This document shows, one piece after another, positions 18,877-26,581 of a stretch of 37,405 bases of DNA. Numbering within the stretch: the first letter of the stretch is position 1; the number at the start of each line of letters is the position of its first letter. A model generated the notes under the pieces. It saw nothing but the letters and a program-made list of their open reading frames with translations. It was not told where the DNA came from and made no database searches. The stretch is from Bradyrhizobium elkanii WSM2783 (GTDB lineage Bacteria > Pseudomonadota > Alphaproteobacteria > Rhizobiales > Xanthobacteraceae): contig NZ_AXAP01000080.1 of NCBI RefSeq assembly GCF_000472865.1, forward strand, positions 1-37,405, written 5' to 3'. The translations under genes were made by a program, and so were the position numbers.

Positions 18877-19938
18877 TTACGGGATGAGACGCTCGTCGAG
18901 TAAACGCGCGAACAGATCGAAGAAGCTATCATCGGTTGTTTGGTAATCGAGAAAGCCGAGCTTGCGGCTCTTGCTCATATCGGTAACGACCTCGATCGGG
19001 CGACCGAGGTCGGCGTCGGTGTGCCAGGCCGAGGTGAGCACGCCGAGTTCGGGCTCGGCCAGCCGATATTTTCTGGCGATGTCGGACCAGATCGGGCCCG
19101 CATCGGCCAATTGTCGCTCCAGCGGAATTCCTTCGCCCTGAAATGGCGCCGGCTTTAGTCCAAACCAGTCGGCCAGCCGCTGCCACATCCAGCTCCAGCG
19201 AAACACGTCGCCATTGACGACATTGAACGCCTGATTGCGGGCGGCCGGCGTTGTCGCCGCCCATTCCAGATGGCGTGCGAGCAGCCGCGCATCCGTCATA
19301 TCGGTAAGACCATTCCACTGCGTCGCGGAGCCCGGAAACAGGAACGGACGTCCGGTCTCGCGGCAGATGGTGGCGTAGACCGCGAGCGTCACGCCCATGT
19401 TCATCGCGTTGCCCACGGCATAGCCGATGATGGTGTGCGGCCGATGGATGCTCCAGCCAAAGCCGTCGCGACCAGCCGCCGCGAACACTTCGTCTTCCTG
19501 GGCGTAGTAGAAATTCTCGATCTCGAGCCGGGGCTGGTCTTCCCGAAACGGCGTGGCGGGCAGCTTGCCCTTGCCGTAATTTTCGAACGGACCAAGATAG
19601 TGCTTCAGCCCGGTCACGAGCGCGACATGCCTGACCGAACCTGCAGGCGACAACGCGTCGAGCAGGTTGCGCACCATCGCAGAATTGACCCTGATATTCT
19701 CGGCCTCGGTGTTCTGGCGCAACCACGTGCTGATGAACACGTCCGTCGGTCTCAGATCCTGTAGCGCCTTGCGAACCGATGCCGGGTCCAGCAGGTCCGC
19801 CGCCACCGGCTGCACGCCGATGTTGGCTGGTGGCCGGCGCGCCAGCGCGTAGATCTGCCACTCCTGCTGACGCAGGTGCCGGACCAGATTATTGCCGACG
19901 ATACCGCTTGCGCCCACGACCAGCGCTGAACCCGCCAT
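18877..19938 (-). CDS. PRISE-like short-chain dehydrogenase/reductase
   Basis: This protein of about 353 residues resembles the progesterone 5-beta-reductase/iridoid synthase-like (PRISE) family of NADPH-dependent enone reductases. The Rossmann motif VVGASGIVGNN is at residues 7-17. The family motifs TGLKHYLGPFE (K112) and ENFYYAQED (Y144) are present; the spacing of K112 and Y144 (32) matches the catalytic Lys and Tyr of the plant enzymes. The start MAGSALVV at 19938 follows GGAGG by seven bases. The substrate is unknown; 1,4-enone reduction is an inference from the family. Automated annotation would probably say NAD-dependent epimerase. Confidence 0.82.
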   Translation of the reverse strand: MAGSALVVGASGIVGNNLVRHLRQQEWQIYALARRPPANIGVQPVAADLLDPASVRKALQDLRPTDVFISTWLRQNTEAENIRVNSAMVRNLLDALSPAGSVRHVALVTGLKHYLGPFENYGKGKLPATPFREDQPRLEIENFYYAQEDEVFAAAGRDGFGWSIHRPHTIIGYAVGNAMNMGVTLAVYATICRETGRPFLFPGSATQWNGLTDMTDARLLARHLEWAATTPAARNQAFNVVNGDVFRWSWMWQRLADWFGLKPAPFQGEGIPLERQLADAGPIWSDIARKYRLAEPELGVLTSAWHTDADLGRPIEVVTDMSKSRKLGFLDYQTTDDSFFDLFARLLDERLIP

Positions 19939-20040
19939 GTTCCAACCTCCAGTGATATCGGTGGGAGATAGGATTGGTCGACGCATCAACCAGGGCAGCC
20001 GCGCCGGGAATAACTCTTTCGTGAGCGAGCCTCGCCTCGA

Positions 20041-21606
20041 CTACTCCATCACCGCCGCATGGTCCGAGGATGCCTGCGACTGCGACCGCAGCGCCGCCTT
20101 GGTGGAACCGATCATGATCGCAAGCGGGATCGAGGCCAGGATGAACACCATCACGAGCTGGTAGTCGTGGGCGAACGCGATGATCTGCGCCTGCACCGCG
20201 ACGATCTTATCCGCCATCGCGCGGCCGGTGTCGGTGTTGAGATTGATCATGCCACTGACATTGGGCATCTGCAGCGCATGGTTGAAGGGGGTGATGTGCT
20301 CGGACAGCGTCGCGTAGATGCGCCGCGAGCCTTCCGTGAGCTGCGCGATCACGATGGAGATGCCGATCGAGCTGGCGACGTTGCGCAGCAGCGTCAGCAT
20401 CGAGGTGCCGTCAGTGCGCAGGTGATTGGGCAAGCTCAGGAACGCCACGGTCGAGAGCGGTACGAACACCAGTCCGAAGCCGAAACCCTGGACGATGCTC
20501 ACAACCACGATCTCGGTTGCGCTGGTCTGGTCGGTCCAGCCGGTCATCACGAACAGCGACGCGGCGGTCAGTGCCAGGCCGGAGATGATCAGCGTGCGCG
20601 CCTCGATGAAGCGCATCATGCGTCCGACCAGCATCATCGCGACGAAGGTGCCGCAGCCGCGGCTCGCCAGCAGCACACCGGCGGTGATGATGGGATAGCC
20701 GATCACGTTCTGCAGGTAAGGCGAGGACAGCGCCATGGTCGAGTAGAGCACAAGCCCCATCACGGTCATGAACACGCTGCCGCCGACGAAATTCCTGTCC
20801 TTGAACAGTTCGAACCGGATGAACGGCTTCGACGTCGTGAACGAATGGGCGAAGAAGTAATAGAAACCGATGCCGCTGATGATGAACTCGGCGACGATCT
20901 CGTTGGATTCGAGCCAGCCGAGCTGCTCGCCGCGGTCGAGCGCAAGCTGCAGCGAGCCGATCGCGACCGCGAGCGCGCCGAAGCCGAACCAGTCGAAGCG
21001 CAGTTCGAGGTTCTGCTTGGTCTCGTCCATGAAGACGATGAGGCCGAGCACGGTGATGGTCCCGAAGGGCAGGTTGACGAAGAACACCCAGTGCCAGGAA
21101 TAGGTCTCGGTCAGCCAGGCGCCGAGCGAGGGTCCCATGATCGGGCCCATCATCACGCCCATGCCCCAGATCGACATCGCCTTGGCGCGCTCATGCAGCG
21201 CGTAGGAGTCGAGCATCACGGCTTGCGACAGCGGCACCAGCGCTGCGCCGAACACGCCCTGCAGCAGGCGGAACAGCAGCATCTGGGTGATGTCCTGCGC
21301 CAGGCCGCACAGCACGGAAGCCACGGTGAAGCCGGCGGAGCAGATGATGAAGATGCGCTTTCGGCCGAACCGGTTGGCGATCCATCCCACCGGCGCAGTC
21401 ATGATTGCTGCCGCCACGATGTAGGACGTGAGCACCCAGTTGATCTGGTCCTGCGATGCCGACAGCGTGCCCTGCATATAGGGCAGCGCGACATTGGCGA
21501 TGGTGGTGTCCAGCGCCTGCATGACGGTCGCCGTCATCGCGCAGACCGTCACCATGTTCCGGCGCAGGCCGGGCACCATGCTGGGCGATGGGGCCGCCGT
21601 CGACAT
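20041..21606 (-). CDS. emrB: DHA2-family (EmrB/QacA) multidrug efflux transporter
   Basis: This protein of about 521 residues has 14 predicted membrane helices and the MFS motif GWIANRFGRKRIF near residue 75, placing it in the DHA2 drug:proton antiporters. The N-terminal helix holds the conserved ALDTTIANVALP sequence. With the upstream membrane-fusion protein it would form an inner-membrane exporter that needs an outer-membrane channel such as TolC, not in this window. Start MSTAAPSP is chosen over an upstream extension because the extension overlaps a palindromic repeat. There is no strong ribosome-binding site. Substrates are unknown. Confidence 0.92.
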   Translation of the reverse strand: MSTAAPSPSMVPGLRRNMVTVCAMTATVMQALDTTIANVALPYMQGTLSASQDQINWVLTSYIVAAAIMTAPVGWIANRFGRKRIFIICSAGFTVASVLCGLAQDITQMLLFRLLQGVFGAALVPLSQAVMLDSYALHERAKAMSIWGMGVMMGPIMGPSLGAWLTETYSWHWVFFVNLPFGTITVLGLIVFMDETKQNLELRFDWFGFGALAVAIGSLQLALDRGEQLGWLESNEIVAEFIISGIGFYYFFAHSFTTSKPFIRFELFKDRNFVGGSVFMTVMGLVLYSTMALSSPYLQNVIGYPIITAGVLLASRGCGTFVAMMLVGRMMRFIEARTLIISGLALTAASLFVMTGWTDQTSATEIVVVSIVQGFGFGLVFVPLSTVAFLSLPNHLRTDGTSMLTLLRNVASSIGISIVIAQLTEGSRRIYATLSEHITPFNHALQMPNVSGMINLNTDTGRAMADKIVAVQAQIIAFAHDYQLVMVFILASIPLAIMIGSTKAALRSQSQASSDHAAVME

Positions 21607-21654
21607 CTGTTCTATCGCCTGGTGCTGGTTGGTTGAATCGGTCGGGCCGCGGGC

Positions 21655-21833
21655 ACCACCTCTCCCCGCCGGGGAGAGGTCGCGCCCAACGGGTCGCGCC
21701 GAAGGCGCGCCCGATGACAGGCTCCGGCGCGGGTGAGGGGGATCAGGTCCCACGAGAGAGCGTAACCCCTCACCCGGATCGCATCTTGCGATGCGATCCG
21801 GCCTCTCCCGATAGGAGAGGTGGCGAGTTCCGA
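21655..21833. repeat. Intergenic palindromic repeat, family F (copy 1)
   Basis: The element lies between emrA and emrB. Ends caccacctctccccgc and ggagaggtgg are inverted. Internal pairs include gggtgaggggg/cccctcaccc. It also contains a perfect 11-bp hairpin with a 6-base loop (21774-21801). A second family member is at 37023-37139. Confidence 0.7.
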
Positions 21834-21866
21834 TGCCGCACCAGCTCGATCTGGTCTCATCGGACT

Positions 21867-23027
21867 CTAGTCCTGCTCGTGGGCCGCTGCGGCCGAGGAC
21901 AGGCCGAGCAGGCCGGACAGCGTGCGGCGATGATTGGTGTCGATGGTGGCGTAGACGCTCATGCCCGCCTTCAATTTGCGCACCATCTTGTCGTTCTGGT
22001 CGAAATAGATCCTGACCGGCACGCGCTGCACCACTTTCACGAAATTGCCGGTCGCGTTCTGCGGCGGCAGGATCGCGAATTGCGCGCCGGTGCCGGGCGA
22101 GAGCGAGCCGACCGTGCCCTTGAACAAATGGTTCGGGAACGCGTCGACCTCGAGGTCGACCGGCTGGCCGACCGCGACATAGGTGAAGTCTGATTCCTTC
22201 GGGTTGGCGTCGACCCAGGGATTCGCCACGTCGATGATGGAGAACACCGGCGTGCCGGCGGCGATGAAGCGGCCGAGCTGGATCTGCTCGACCTGGGTGG
22301 CGGTGCCCGCCATCGGCGCGCGCATCACGGTGTGGTCGAGGTTGCGCTGGGCCTCATCGAGCTTGGCCTTGGCCTGCGCATAAGGCGGGAATTGCTCCAG
22401 CGGCAGGTCGGGATCGCCGAGCAGTTGCGCCCTGGAACTGGAGATCTGCTGCTTGATGAACTCGGCCTGCGCGCTCGCGGTCACCAGCGACGTCGCGGCG
22501 TTGTCGAGGTCGAGCTGCGAACCGAAATTGCTTTTCACCAGCGACTGCTTGCGGTCGACGTCCCGCTGCTTCAGGTCGACCCCCCGTTGTGCCAGATCGA
22601 GCATCTGGCCGTAGATTTTGATATTGGCGACCAAATTGTCATAGTTCGTCCGTGCCTGATCGAGCGCCCCCTTGGCCTGGTCCACCGCGAGGCGGAACGG
22701 CACCGGGTCGATCTCGAACAGCACGTCGCCTTGCTTGACCTGCTGGCCTTCCTTGACCACGACCTTCTCGATCTTGCCGGAGATGTCGGGGGTGATCAGC
22801 ACCTTCTGTGCGCCGACATAGGCGTCGTCGGTCGACACGTAGCGGCCGCCGTTGAGATAGAAGACGACGCCGCCGACCAGCACCACCAGCGGCAACACGA
22901 CGAGGAGGAGGAATCGGCGATAGCGTCGCAAGCCCGCCACCAGTCCGCGCGGCTGATCGGTCTTCGCTGGAGCCGAGGCCGGATTGTCCCTCTGCTCGGG
23001 CGCGAGTTTCAGTACGGGATCAGCCAT
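21867..23027 (-). CDS. emrA: Membrane-fusion (HlyD/EmrA) efflux subunit
   Basis: This periplasmic adaptor of about 386 residues links EmrB to an outer-membrane channel. One N-terminal membrane helix spans residues 39-59, followed by the EmrA signature VSTDDAYVG. Two lipoyl half-motifs flank a coiled-coil hairpin (around residues 110-220), and a beta-barrel domain with NPWVDANPKESD follows. Start MADPVLKL at 23027 overlaps the marR stop region by eight bases; the longer open frame upstream is out of keeping with the family. It is the second gene of the marR-emrA-emrB operon. Confidence 0.93.
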   Translation of the reverse strand: MADPVLKLAPEQRDNPASAPAKTDQPRGLVAGLRRYRRFLLLVVLPLVVLVGGVVFYLNGGRYVSTDDAYVGAQKVLITPDISGKIEKVVVKEGQQVKQGDVLFEIDPVPFRLAVDQAKGALDQARTNYDNLVANIKIYGQMLDLAQRGVDLKQRDVDRKQSLVKSNFGSQLDLDNAATSLVTASAQAEFIKQQISSSRAQLLGDPDLPLEQFPPYAQAKAKLDEAQRNLDHTVMRAPMAGTATQVEQIQLGRFIAAGTPVFSIIDVANPWVDANPKESDFTYVAVGQPVDLEVDAFPNHLFKGTVGSLSPGTGAQFAILPPQNATGNFVKVVQRVPVRIYFDQNDKMVRKLKAGMSVYATIDTNHRRTLSGLLGLSSAAAAHEQD

Positions 23028-23499
23028 AGCGCTGCTCTTTTCTGGGAGATTCGCCGGCCGGGGTTTGGATGGCATTGCGGACGTTTTCCTTGATCGATTC
23101 GAGTTGGGCGAGCAGACGGTGGGCATCGGCGGGGCTGATGCCTTCCAGCGCGGTTGCAGTGAGTTCGGAGCGAAGGCCGGCGAGCTTGGCGAGCAGCGGC
23201 CGCGCCGCCTTGCGCAGATAGAGGCGATTGACTCTGCGGTCATTCTCGTCGCCGCGGCGCTCGATCCAGCCATTGTCGCAGAGCTTGTCGATCAGCCGCG
23301 TCAGCGTGATCGGTTGCATCTCGAGCAGCTCGGCAAGCTCGGTCTGCTTCATTCCCTCGCTGCGCTCGACCTTGGTCAGCACCGCCCATTGCGCGCGGGT
23401 AATTCCGTAGCGCGCGGCCTCCTTGTCGGCGTAGACGCGGATCAGGCGAAACAACTCACCGAGCGTGAACATGAAGTTCGCGTCGACGGACCCCGGCAT
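23020..23499 (-). CDS. MarR-family repressor of the efflux operon
   Basis: This 159-residue winged helix-turn-helix regulator has the recognition region KQTELAELLEMQPITLTRLIDKLCDNGWIERRGDENDRR, typical of MarR and EmrR-like repressors that release DNA when they bind phenolic or drug-like ligands. The start MPGSVDAN at 23499 has a strong GGAGGG seven bases upstream. The gene overlaps emrA by eight bases, so it is in the same operon. It probably represses its own promoter through palindromes at 23512-23541. Confidence 0.92.
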   Translation of the reverse strand: MPGSVDANFMFTLGELFRLIRVYADKEAARYGITRAQWAVLTKVERSEGMKQTELAELLEMQPITLTRLIDKLCDNGWIERRGDENDRRVNRLYLRKAARPLLAKLAGLRSELTATALEGISPADAHRLLAQLESIKENVRNAIQTPAGESPRKEQRYG

Positions 23500-23511
23500 A
23501 ATCTACCCTCC

Positions 23512-23541
23512 ATAAGCTTTGGCTATAATAAGCTAGCTTAT
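23512..23541. promoter_or_regulatory. marR operator with three half-sites
   Basis: ataagctagcttat (23528-23541) is a perfect 14-bp palindrome. A third half-site ATAAGCT occurs at 23512-23518, exactly 16 bp from the copy at 23528. A -10-like TATTAT on the minus strand (TATAAT on the plus strand) lies between them, so occupancy would block the marR-emrAB promoter. Confidence 0.7.
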
Positions 23542-23643
23542 GATTTCCGCATGTCCGGTTAATGGAAGGCAGCTCCGCTTCCAGAACATGGCTGGGAACG
23601 GGGCGAGCCCCGGGGCTTTGGGATCGCCGGTCAGGCTGCTAAA

Positions 23644-24156
23644 ATGGTGCATATGACGTTGGCAAAACCCACATTTCCCTCACCTGACCACGATCACGGC
23701 CGCTGCACTGCGGAAGGGATCGCGCATGCCGAGGAGGTCTGCGCGCGGCGAGCGCAGAAGTTCACGCCGATCCGCCGTCAGGTGCTCGGGGCGCTATTGT
23801 CCAGCCACCGGCCGCTCGGCGCCTATGAGGTGATCGACGAGCTCGCCAAGTCGATGCCGCGCCCGGCGCCGATCACCGTCTACCGCGCGCTCGACTTCCT
23901 GATGGAGAACGGCCTCGTTCACCGCATCGAAAGCCGGAACGCATTTCTGGCCTGCGCGCATGATCACGACGAGACTTCGATGGTGGCATTCCTGATCTGC
24001 GATCGCTGCGGCGCGGTCGGCGAAATTCCGGCGGCGCCGGTGGCACAGAGCCTGAAGGCCGCGGCGCGCGCCGCGGGCTTTGCGCCGAAGCTGTCGGTGG
24101 TCGAGATAGCCGGCACTTGCGCGCATTGCCAGAAAGAAACCAGGGCCGCTGTCTGA
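23644..24156 (+). CDS. zur: Fur-family regulator, probably zinc-responsive Zur
   Basis: This 170-residue Fur-superfamily protein has an N-terminal winged helix (FTPIRRQVLGALLSSHRPLGAYEVIDEL) and a C-terminal metal and dimer domain. Structural zinc sites are suggested by C119/C122 (CDRC) and C159/C162 (CAHC). The His/Cys-rich stretch CAHDHDE (residues 104-110) could bind the regulatory metal. These features and the His-rich N-terminus fit Zur better than Fur or Irr. No znuABC genes are nearby, so the name rests on the protein alone. The start is uncertain; ATG at 23644 and an ATG three codons later both lack a clear ribosome-binding site. Confidence 0.8.
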   Translation: MVHMTLAKPTFPSPDHDHGRCTAEGIAHAEEVCARRAQKFTPIRRQVLGALLSSHRPLGAYEVIDELAKSMPRPAPITVYRALDFLMENGLVHRIESRNAFLACAHDHDETSMVAFLICDRCGAVGEIPAAPVAQSLKAAARAAGFAPKLSVVEIAGTCAHCQKETRAAV

Positions 24157-24164
24157 TTGAATTT

Positions 24165-24238
24165 GAGCATGATCCGGAAAAGTGGAAACCGGTTTTCCCT
24201 CGCGACAAACGCGAAGCGTTTGCGCGGAGATCATGCTC
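24165..24238. repeat. Rhizobial palindromic repeat, family G
   Basis: The arms gagcatgatc and gatcatgctc are perfect inverted copies, enclosing ccggaaaagtggaaaccggt. This matches a repeat I recognise as common between genes in Rhizobiales. It starts eight bases after the zur stop codon. Confidence 0.75.
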
Positions 24239-24254
24239 AGACGAAGAGATGAGA

Positions 24255-24286
24255 TCATGATCCGATCCGGTCCGATCGGATCATGA
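24255..24286. repeat. Perfect 13-bp inverted repeat
   Basis: tcatgatccgatc and gatcggatcatga pair perfectly across the six-base loop cggtcc. It lies between zur and the EamA gene, next to but outside repeat G. No T-run follows. It could be a terminator stem or a protein-binding palindrome. Confidence 0.6.
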
Positions 24287-24352
24287 AACCCGGAAGCCCC
24301 CTGCTCCGGATTCCAAACGATAACACGGCGCCAAGCCGGAAACCGAGGCAAC

Positions 24353-25297
24353 ATGTCAACGCAAACCATCTCCAGCGTCGCCGCAACCGGGCGCGCGCTC
24401 ACCCCGGGCGCGGTCGCGATCATGCTGATGCTGTGCGTGAGCTGGGGATTCAACCAGATCGCGGTCAAGCTCGCGCTGCCCGACATCCCGCCGATGCTGC
24501 AGGCGATGTTCCGCTCCGCCGGCGCGTTGCCGGTGATGCTGATCGTGGGCTGGCTGCGCGGCGTCAAATTCTTCGAACGCGACGGCACGCTTCTGGCCGG
24601 CCTGGTCGCCGGGTTGATGTTCGGCATCGAGTTCGTGCTGATCTTCAGCGGCCTGGTGTTCACCTCGGCCTCGCGCGCGTCGGTCTTCCTCTACACGGCG
24701 CCGTTCTTCGTCGCATTCGGCTCCCATCAGTTCCTCGGCGAGCGGCTCTCCGCCTTGCAATGGAGCGGGCTCGCCTTGAGCTTTGCCGGCGTCGCGCTTG
24801 CGATCGGCGTGCCGCAGCCGGATGTCGACGCCAAGGTCTTGCTGGGCGATCTGATGGTGGTCGGCGGCGGCGCGTTATGGGCGGCCACCACGCTGGTCGC
24901 CAAGGGAACGGCGCTGCGCAAGGCGGCGCCGGAAAAAGCGCTCGGCTACCAGGTCGCCCTGTCGATTCCGATCCTGGGTACCGCCTCGTGGCTTGCGGGC
25001 GAAACCATCACCCATTTTCCCAGCCCGCTGTCGCTTGCCTTGATGGCGTATCAAGCGATCTGGGTGGTGGGCTGCACCTTCGTGATCTGGTTCGCAATGG
25101 TGAAGATGTATTCCGCCAGCAAACTGTCGGCCTTCACTTTCATCACGCCGCTGTTCGGCGTCGTCGCTGCCTATGTCATCATGCATGACACGCTGACGCC
25201 GGTATTCGGCGTCGCGGCGCTGTTGGTGATCGTCGGCCTCTATCTCGTGAACAAGCCGGATCCGAAGGTGACGCCGGATCCCAATGTGCCGGCGTAA
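24353..25297 (+). CDS. EamA-family (DMT) transporter
   Basis: This 314-residue inner-membrane protein has ten predicted helices made of two EamA repeats (WGFNQIAVKLALPDIPP in the first, GALWAATTLVAKG opening the second). The drug/metabolite transporter superfamily exports or imports many small metabolites; the substrate cannot be told from sequence. The start at 24353 lies after a GAGGCAAC sequence that is a weak ribosome-binding site. It is flanked by palindromic repeats on both sides, so it is probably transcribed alone. Confidence 0.88.
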   Translation: MSTQTISSVAATGRALTPGAVAIMLMLCVSWGFNQIAVKLALPDIPPMLQAMFRSAGALPVMLIVGWLRGVKFFERDGTLLAGLVAGLMFGIEFVLIFSGLVFTSASRASVFLYTAPFFVAFGSHQFLGERLSALQWSGLALSFAGVALAIGVPQPDVDAKVLLGDLMVVGGGALWAATTLVAKGTALRKAAPEKALGYQVALSIPILGTASWLAGETITHFPSPLSLALMAYQAIWVVGCTFVIWFAMVKMYSASKLSAFTFITPLFGVVAAYVIMHDTLTPVFGVAALLVIVGLYLVNKPDPKVTPDPNVPA

Positions 25298-25299
25298 TG

Positions 25300-25426
25300 T
25301 CGTCGTCCCGGGCTTGACCCGGGACCCATAACCACAGGTCTTTGTGATATGCTCCGCAGCAACTACTTGCTCACGCTACGACACGCGCCTGTGGTTATGG
25401 GTCCTGGCCTTCGCCAGGACGACGAA
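25300..25426. repeat. Intergenic palindromic repeat, family E (copy 1)
   Basis: The arms cgtcgtcccgggc and gccaggacgacg enclose gacccataaccacagg and its inverse cctgtggttatgggtc. A second copy is at 27901-28039. Confidence 0.75.
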
Positions 25427-25436
25427 AGATGCGCAC

Positions 25437-26311
25437 CTATCCCTGCTCGATCGGCAGCGTCTCGTCCTTGGCCCATTCGCCCATCGACGCGTCATACAGG
25501 GTGAGGTTGTCGTAGCCGAGCCGATGGAGCTGGAATAAATCGACCGTGGCGGAAATGCCGCCGCCGCAATAGGCGATCACGCGCTTGTCCTTGCTGATGC
25601 CTTGGCTTGCAAATTTCGCTTCCGCGTCCGCGCGCGCGATGAACGTCTTCGCGGTGGGATCGAGCAACGTCGCCGCCGGCACATTGACGCTGCCGGGAAT
25701 GCGTCCCGGCCGGCCGTAGCGGCTGGGTTCGAGGCCCGCGTGGAATTGTGGACCCAGCGCATTGACGGTGACGGTGCCTTGGTCCCCTCGTGCGGCGAGC
25801 ACGTCGTCCTTGCCGACGAAGAAACCCGCTCGCGGTTTCGCGGCAAACGTCGCAGGCGGATAGCCCTTGGCAGGGCCGGTCTCGAGCGGGCGGCCTTCCG
25901 CTTTCCACTTGTCCAGGCCGCCGTCGAGCACGGAAGCGCCGTCGAAGCCCAGCGATTTCAGCATCCACCAGAAGCGCGTCGCCCACATCGGCGTGCCGAT
26001 CGAATACAGCACCACCGGCTGTCGGGACCGATCCCGTGGCGGCCGAAGGCGGTTTCGAGCTGCGCGACGAGGGGCATCATGAAGCGCAGTTCCGTGTTCG
26101 GAGCGGAGAATTCGCCCTGCAAGTCGAGAAAATCGGCGCCGGCGATATGGCCGGCCTCGAAGGTTTCTTTCCCCGGCACCGCAATATAGGGAACGCCGCT
26201 GCCTTCCGGCGCCGGCTCCAGATAGGTCGTACAGTCGAAGAGGCGAAGATCCGGCTGATGCAGGATATCGGCAAGTTCCGCCGTGGTGATAAGCTCATCC
26301 CTTGTCGCCAT
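25437..26311 (-). pseudogene. Two-domain rhodanese-like sulfurtransferase, frameshifted
   Basis: The sequence encodes a typical two-rhodanese sulfurtransferase (3-mercaptopyruvate or thiosulfate type) but in two frames. The N-terminal part starts MATRDELI at 26311, with GGGAGG five bases upstream, and reads to about 26016. The C-terminal part continues in another frame to 25437. At 26015-26017 the minus strand reads cggtggtg where cgggtggtg would restore DSR-VVLYSIGTPMW, so one G appears to be missing. The second domain keeps the active-site cysteine loop CGGGISAT. If the shift is real the gene is dead; if it is a sequencing error, it is an intact enzyme of about 290 residues. Confidence 0.85.
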
Positions 26312-26581
26312 CTGCACCTCCCGCGGGTTGTATTTGCTCCAAGGTATGGCGCGCGGTAGGGGATGAAAAGCCGTCCTCGCGTGTTCGCGGGCCCTTTAAT
26401 CCCCCGAATCCTCCCCCGATATACCGGTCAGCCCATCGGACGGCCGCCGGTCTTGCGTTCGATCCCGCTTTCAGGCGCAAGCTGTTGAATCTCCGTTAGA
26501 AAATATGTGATCCAATAAACCGCCAGCCCGCCTTCGTGCCCCCCTTGGTGAATGTCACCAAAACCTGATATTCGAGACGCC

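Noticed and set aside
20059..21636. A 525-codon plus-strand open frame over emrB.
   Set aside because: It is the codon-bias shadow of the 14-helix transporter; no ribosome-binding site or domain was seen.
21655..21833. Possible CRISPR array from repeated cctctcccc-like motifs.
   Set aside because: The units are inverted arms of one palindrome, with no regular direct repeats or uniform spacers, and no cas genes are present.
25437..26317. Two separate single-rhodanese genes.
   Set aside because: The two frames join into one normal two-domain protein if one base is restored, and the second frame has no ribosome-binding site of its own at the junction.
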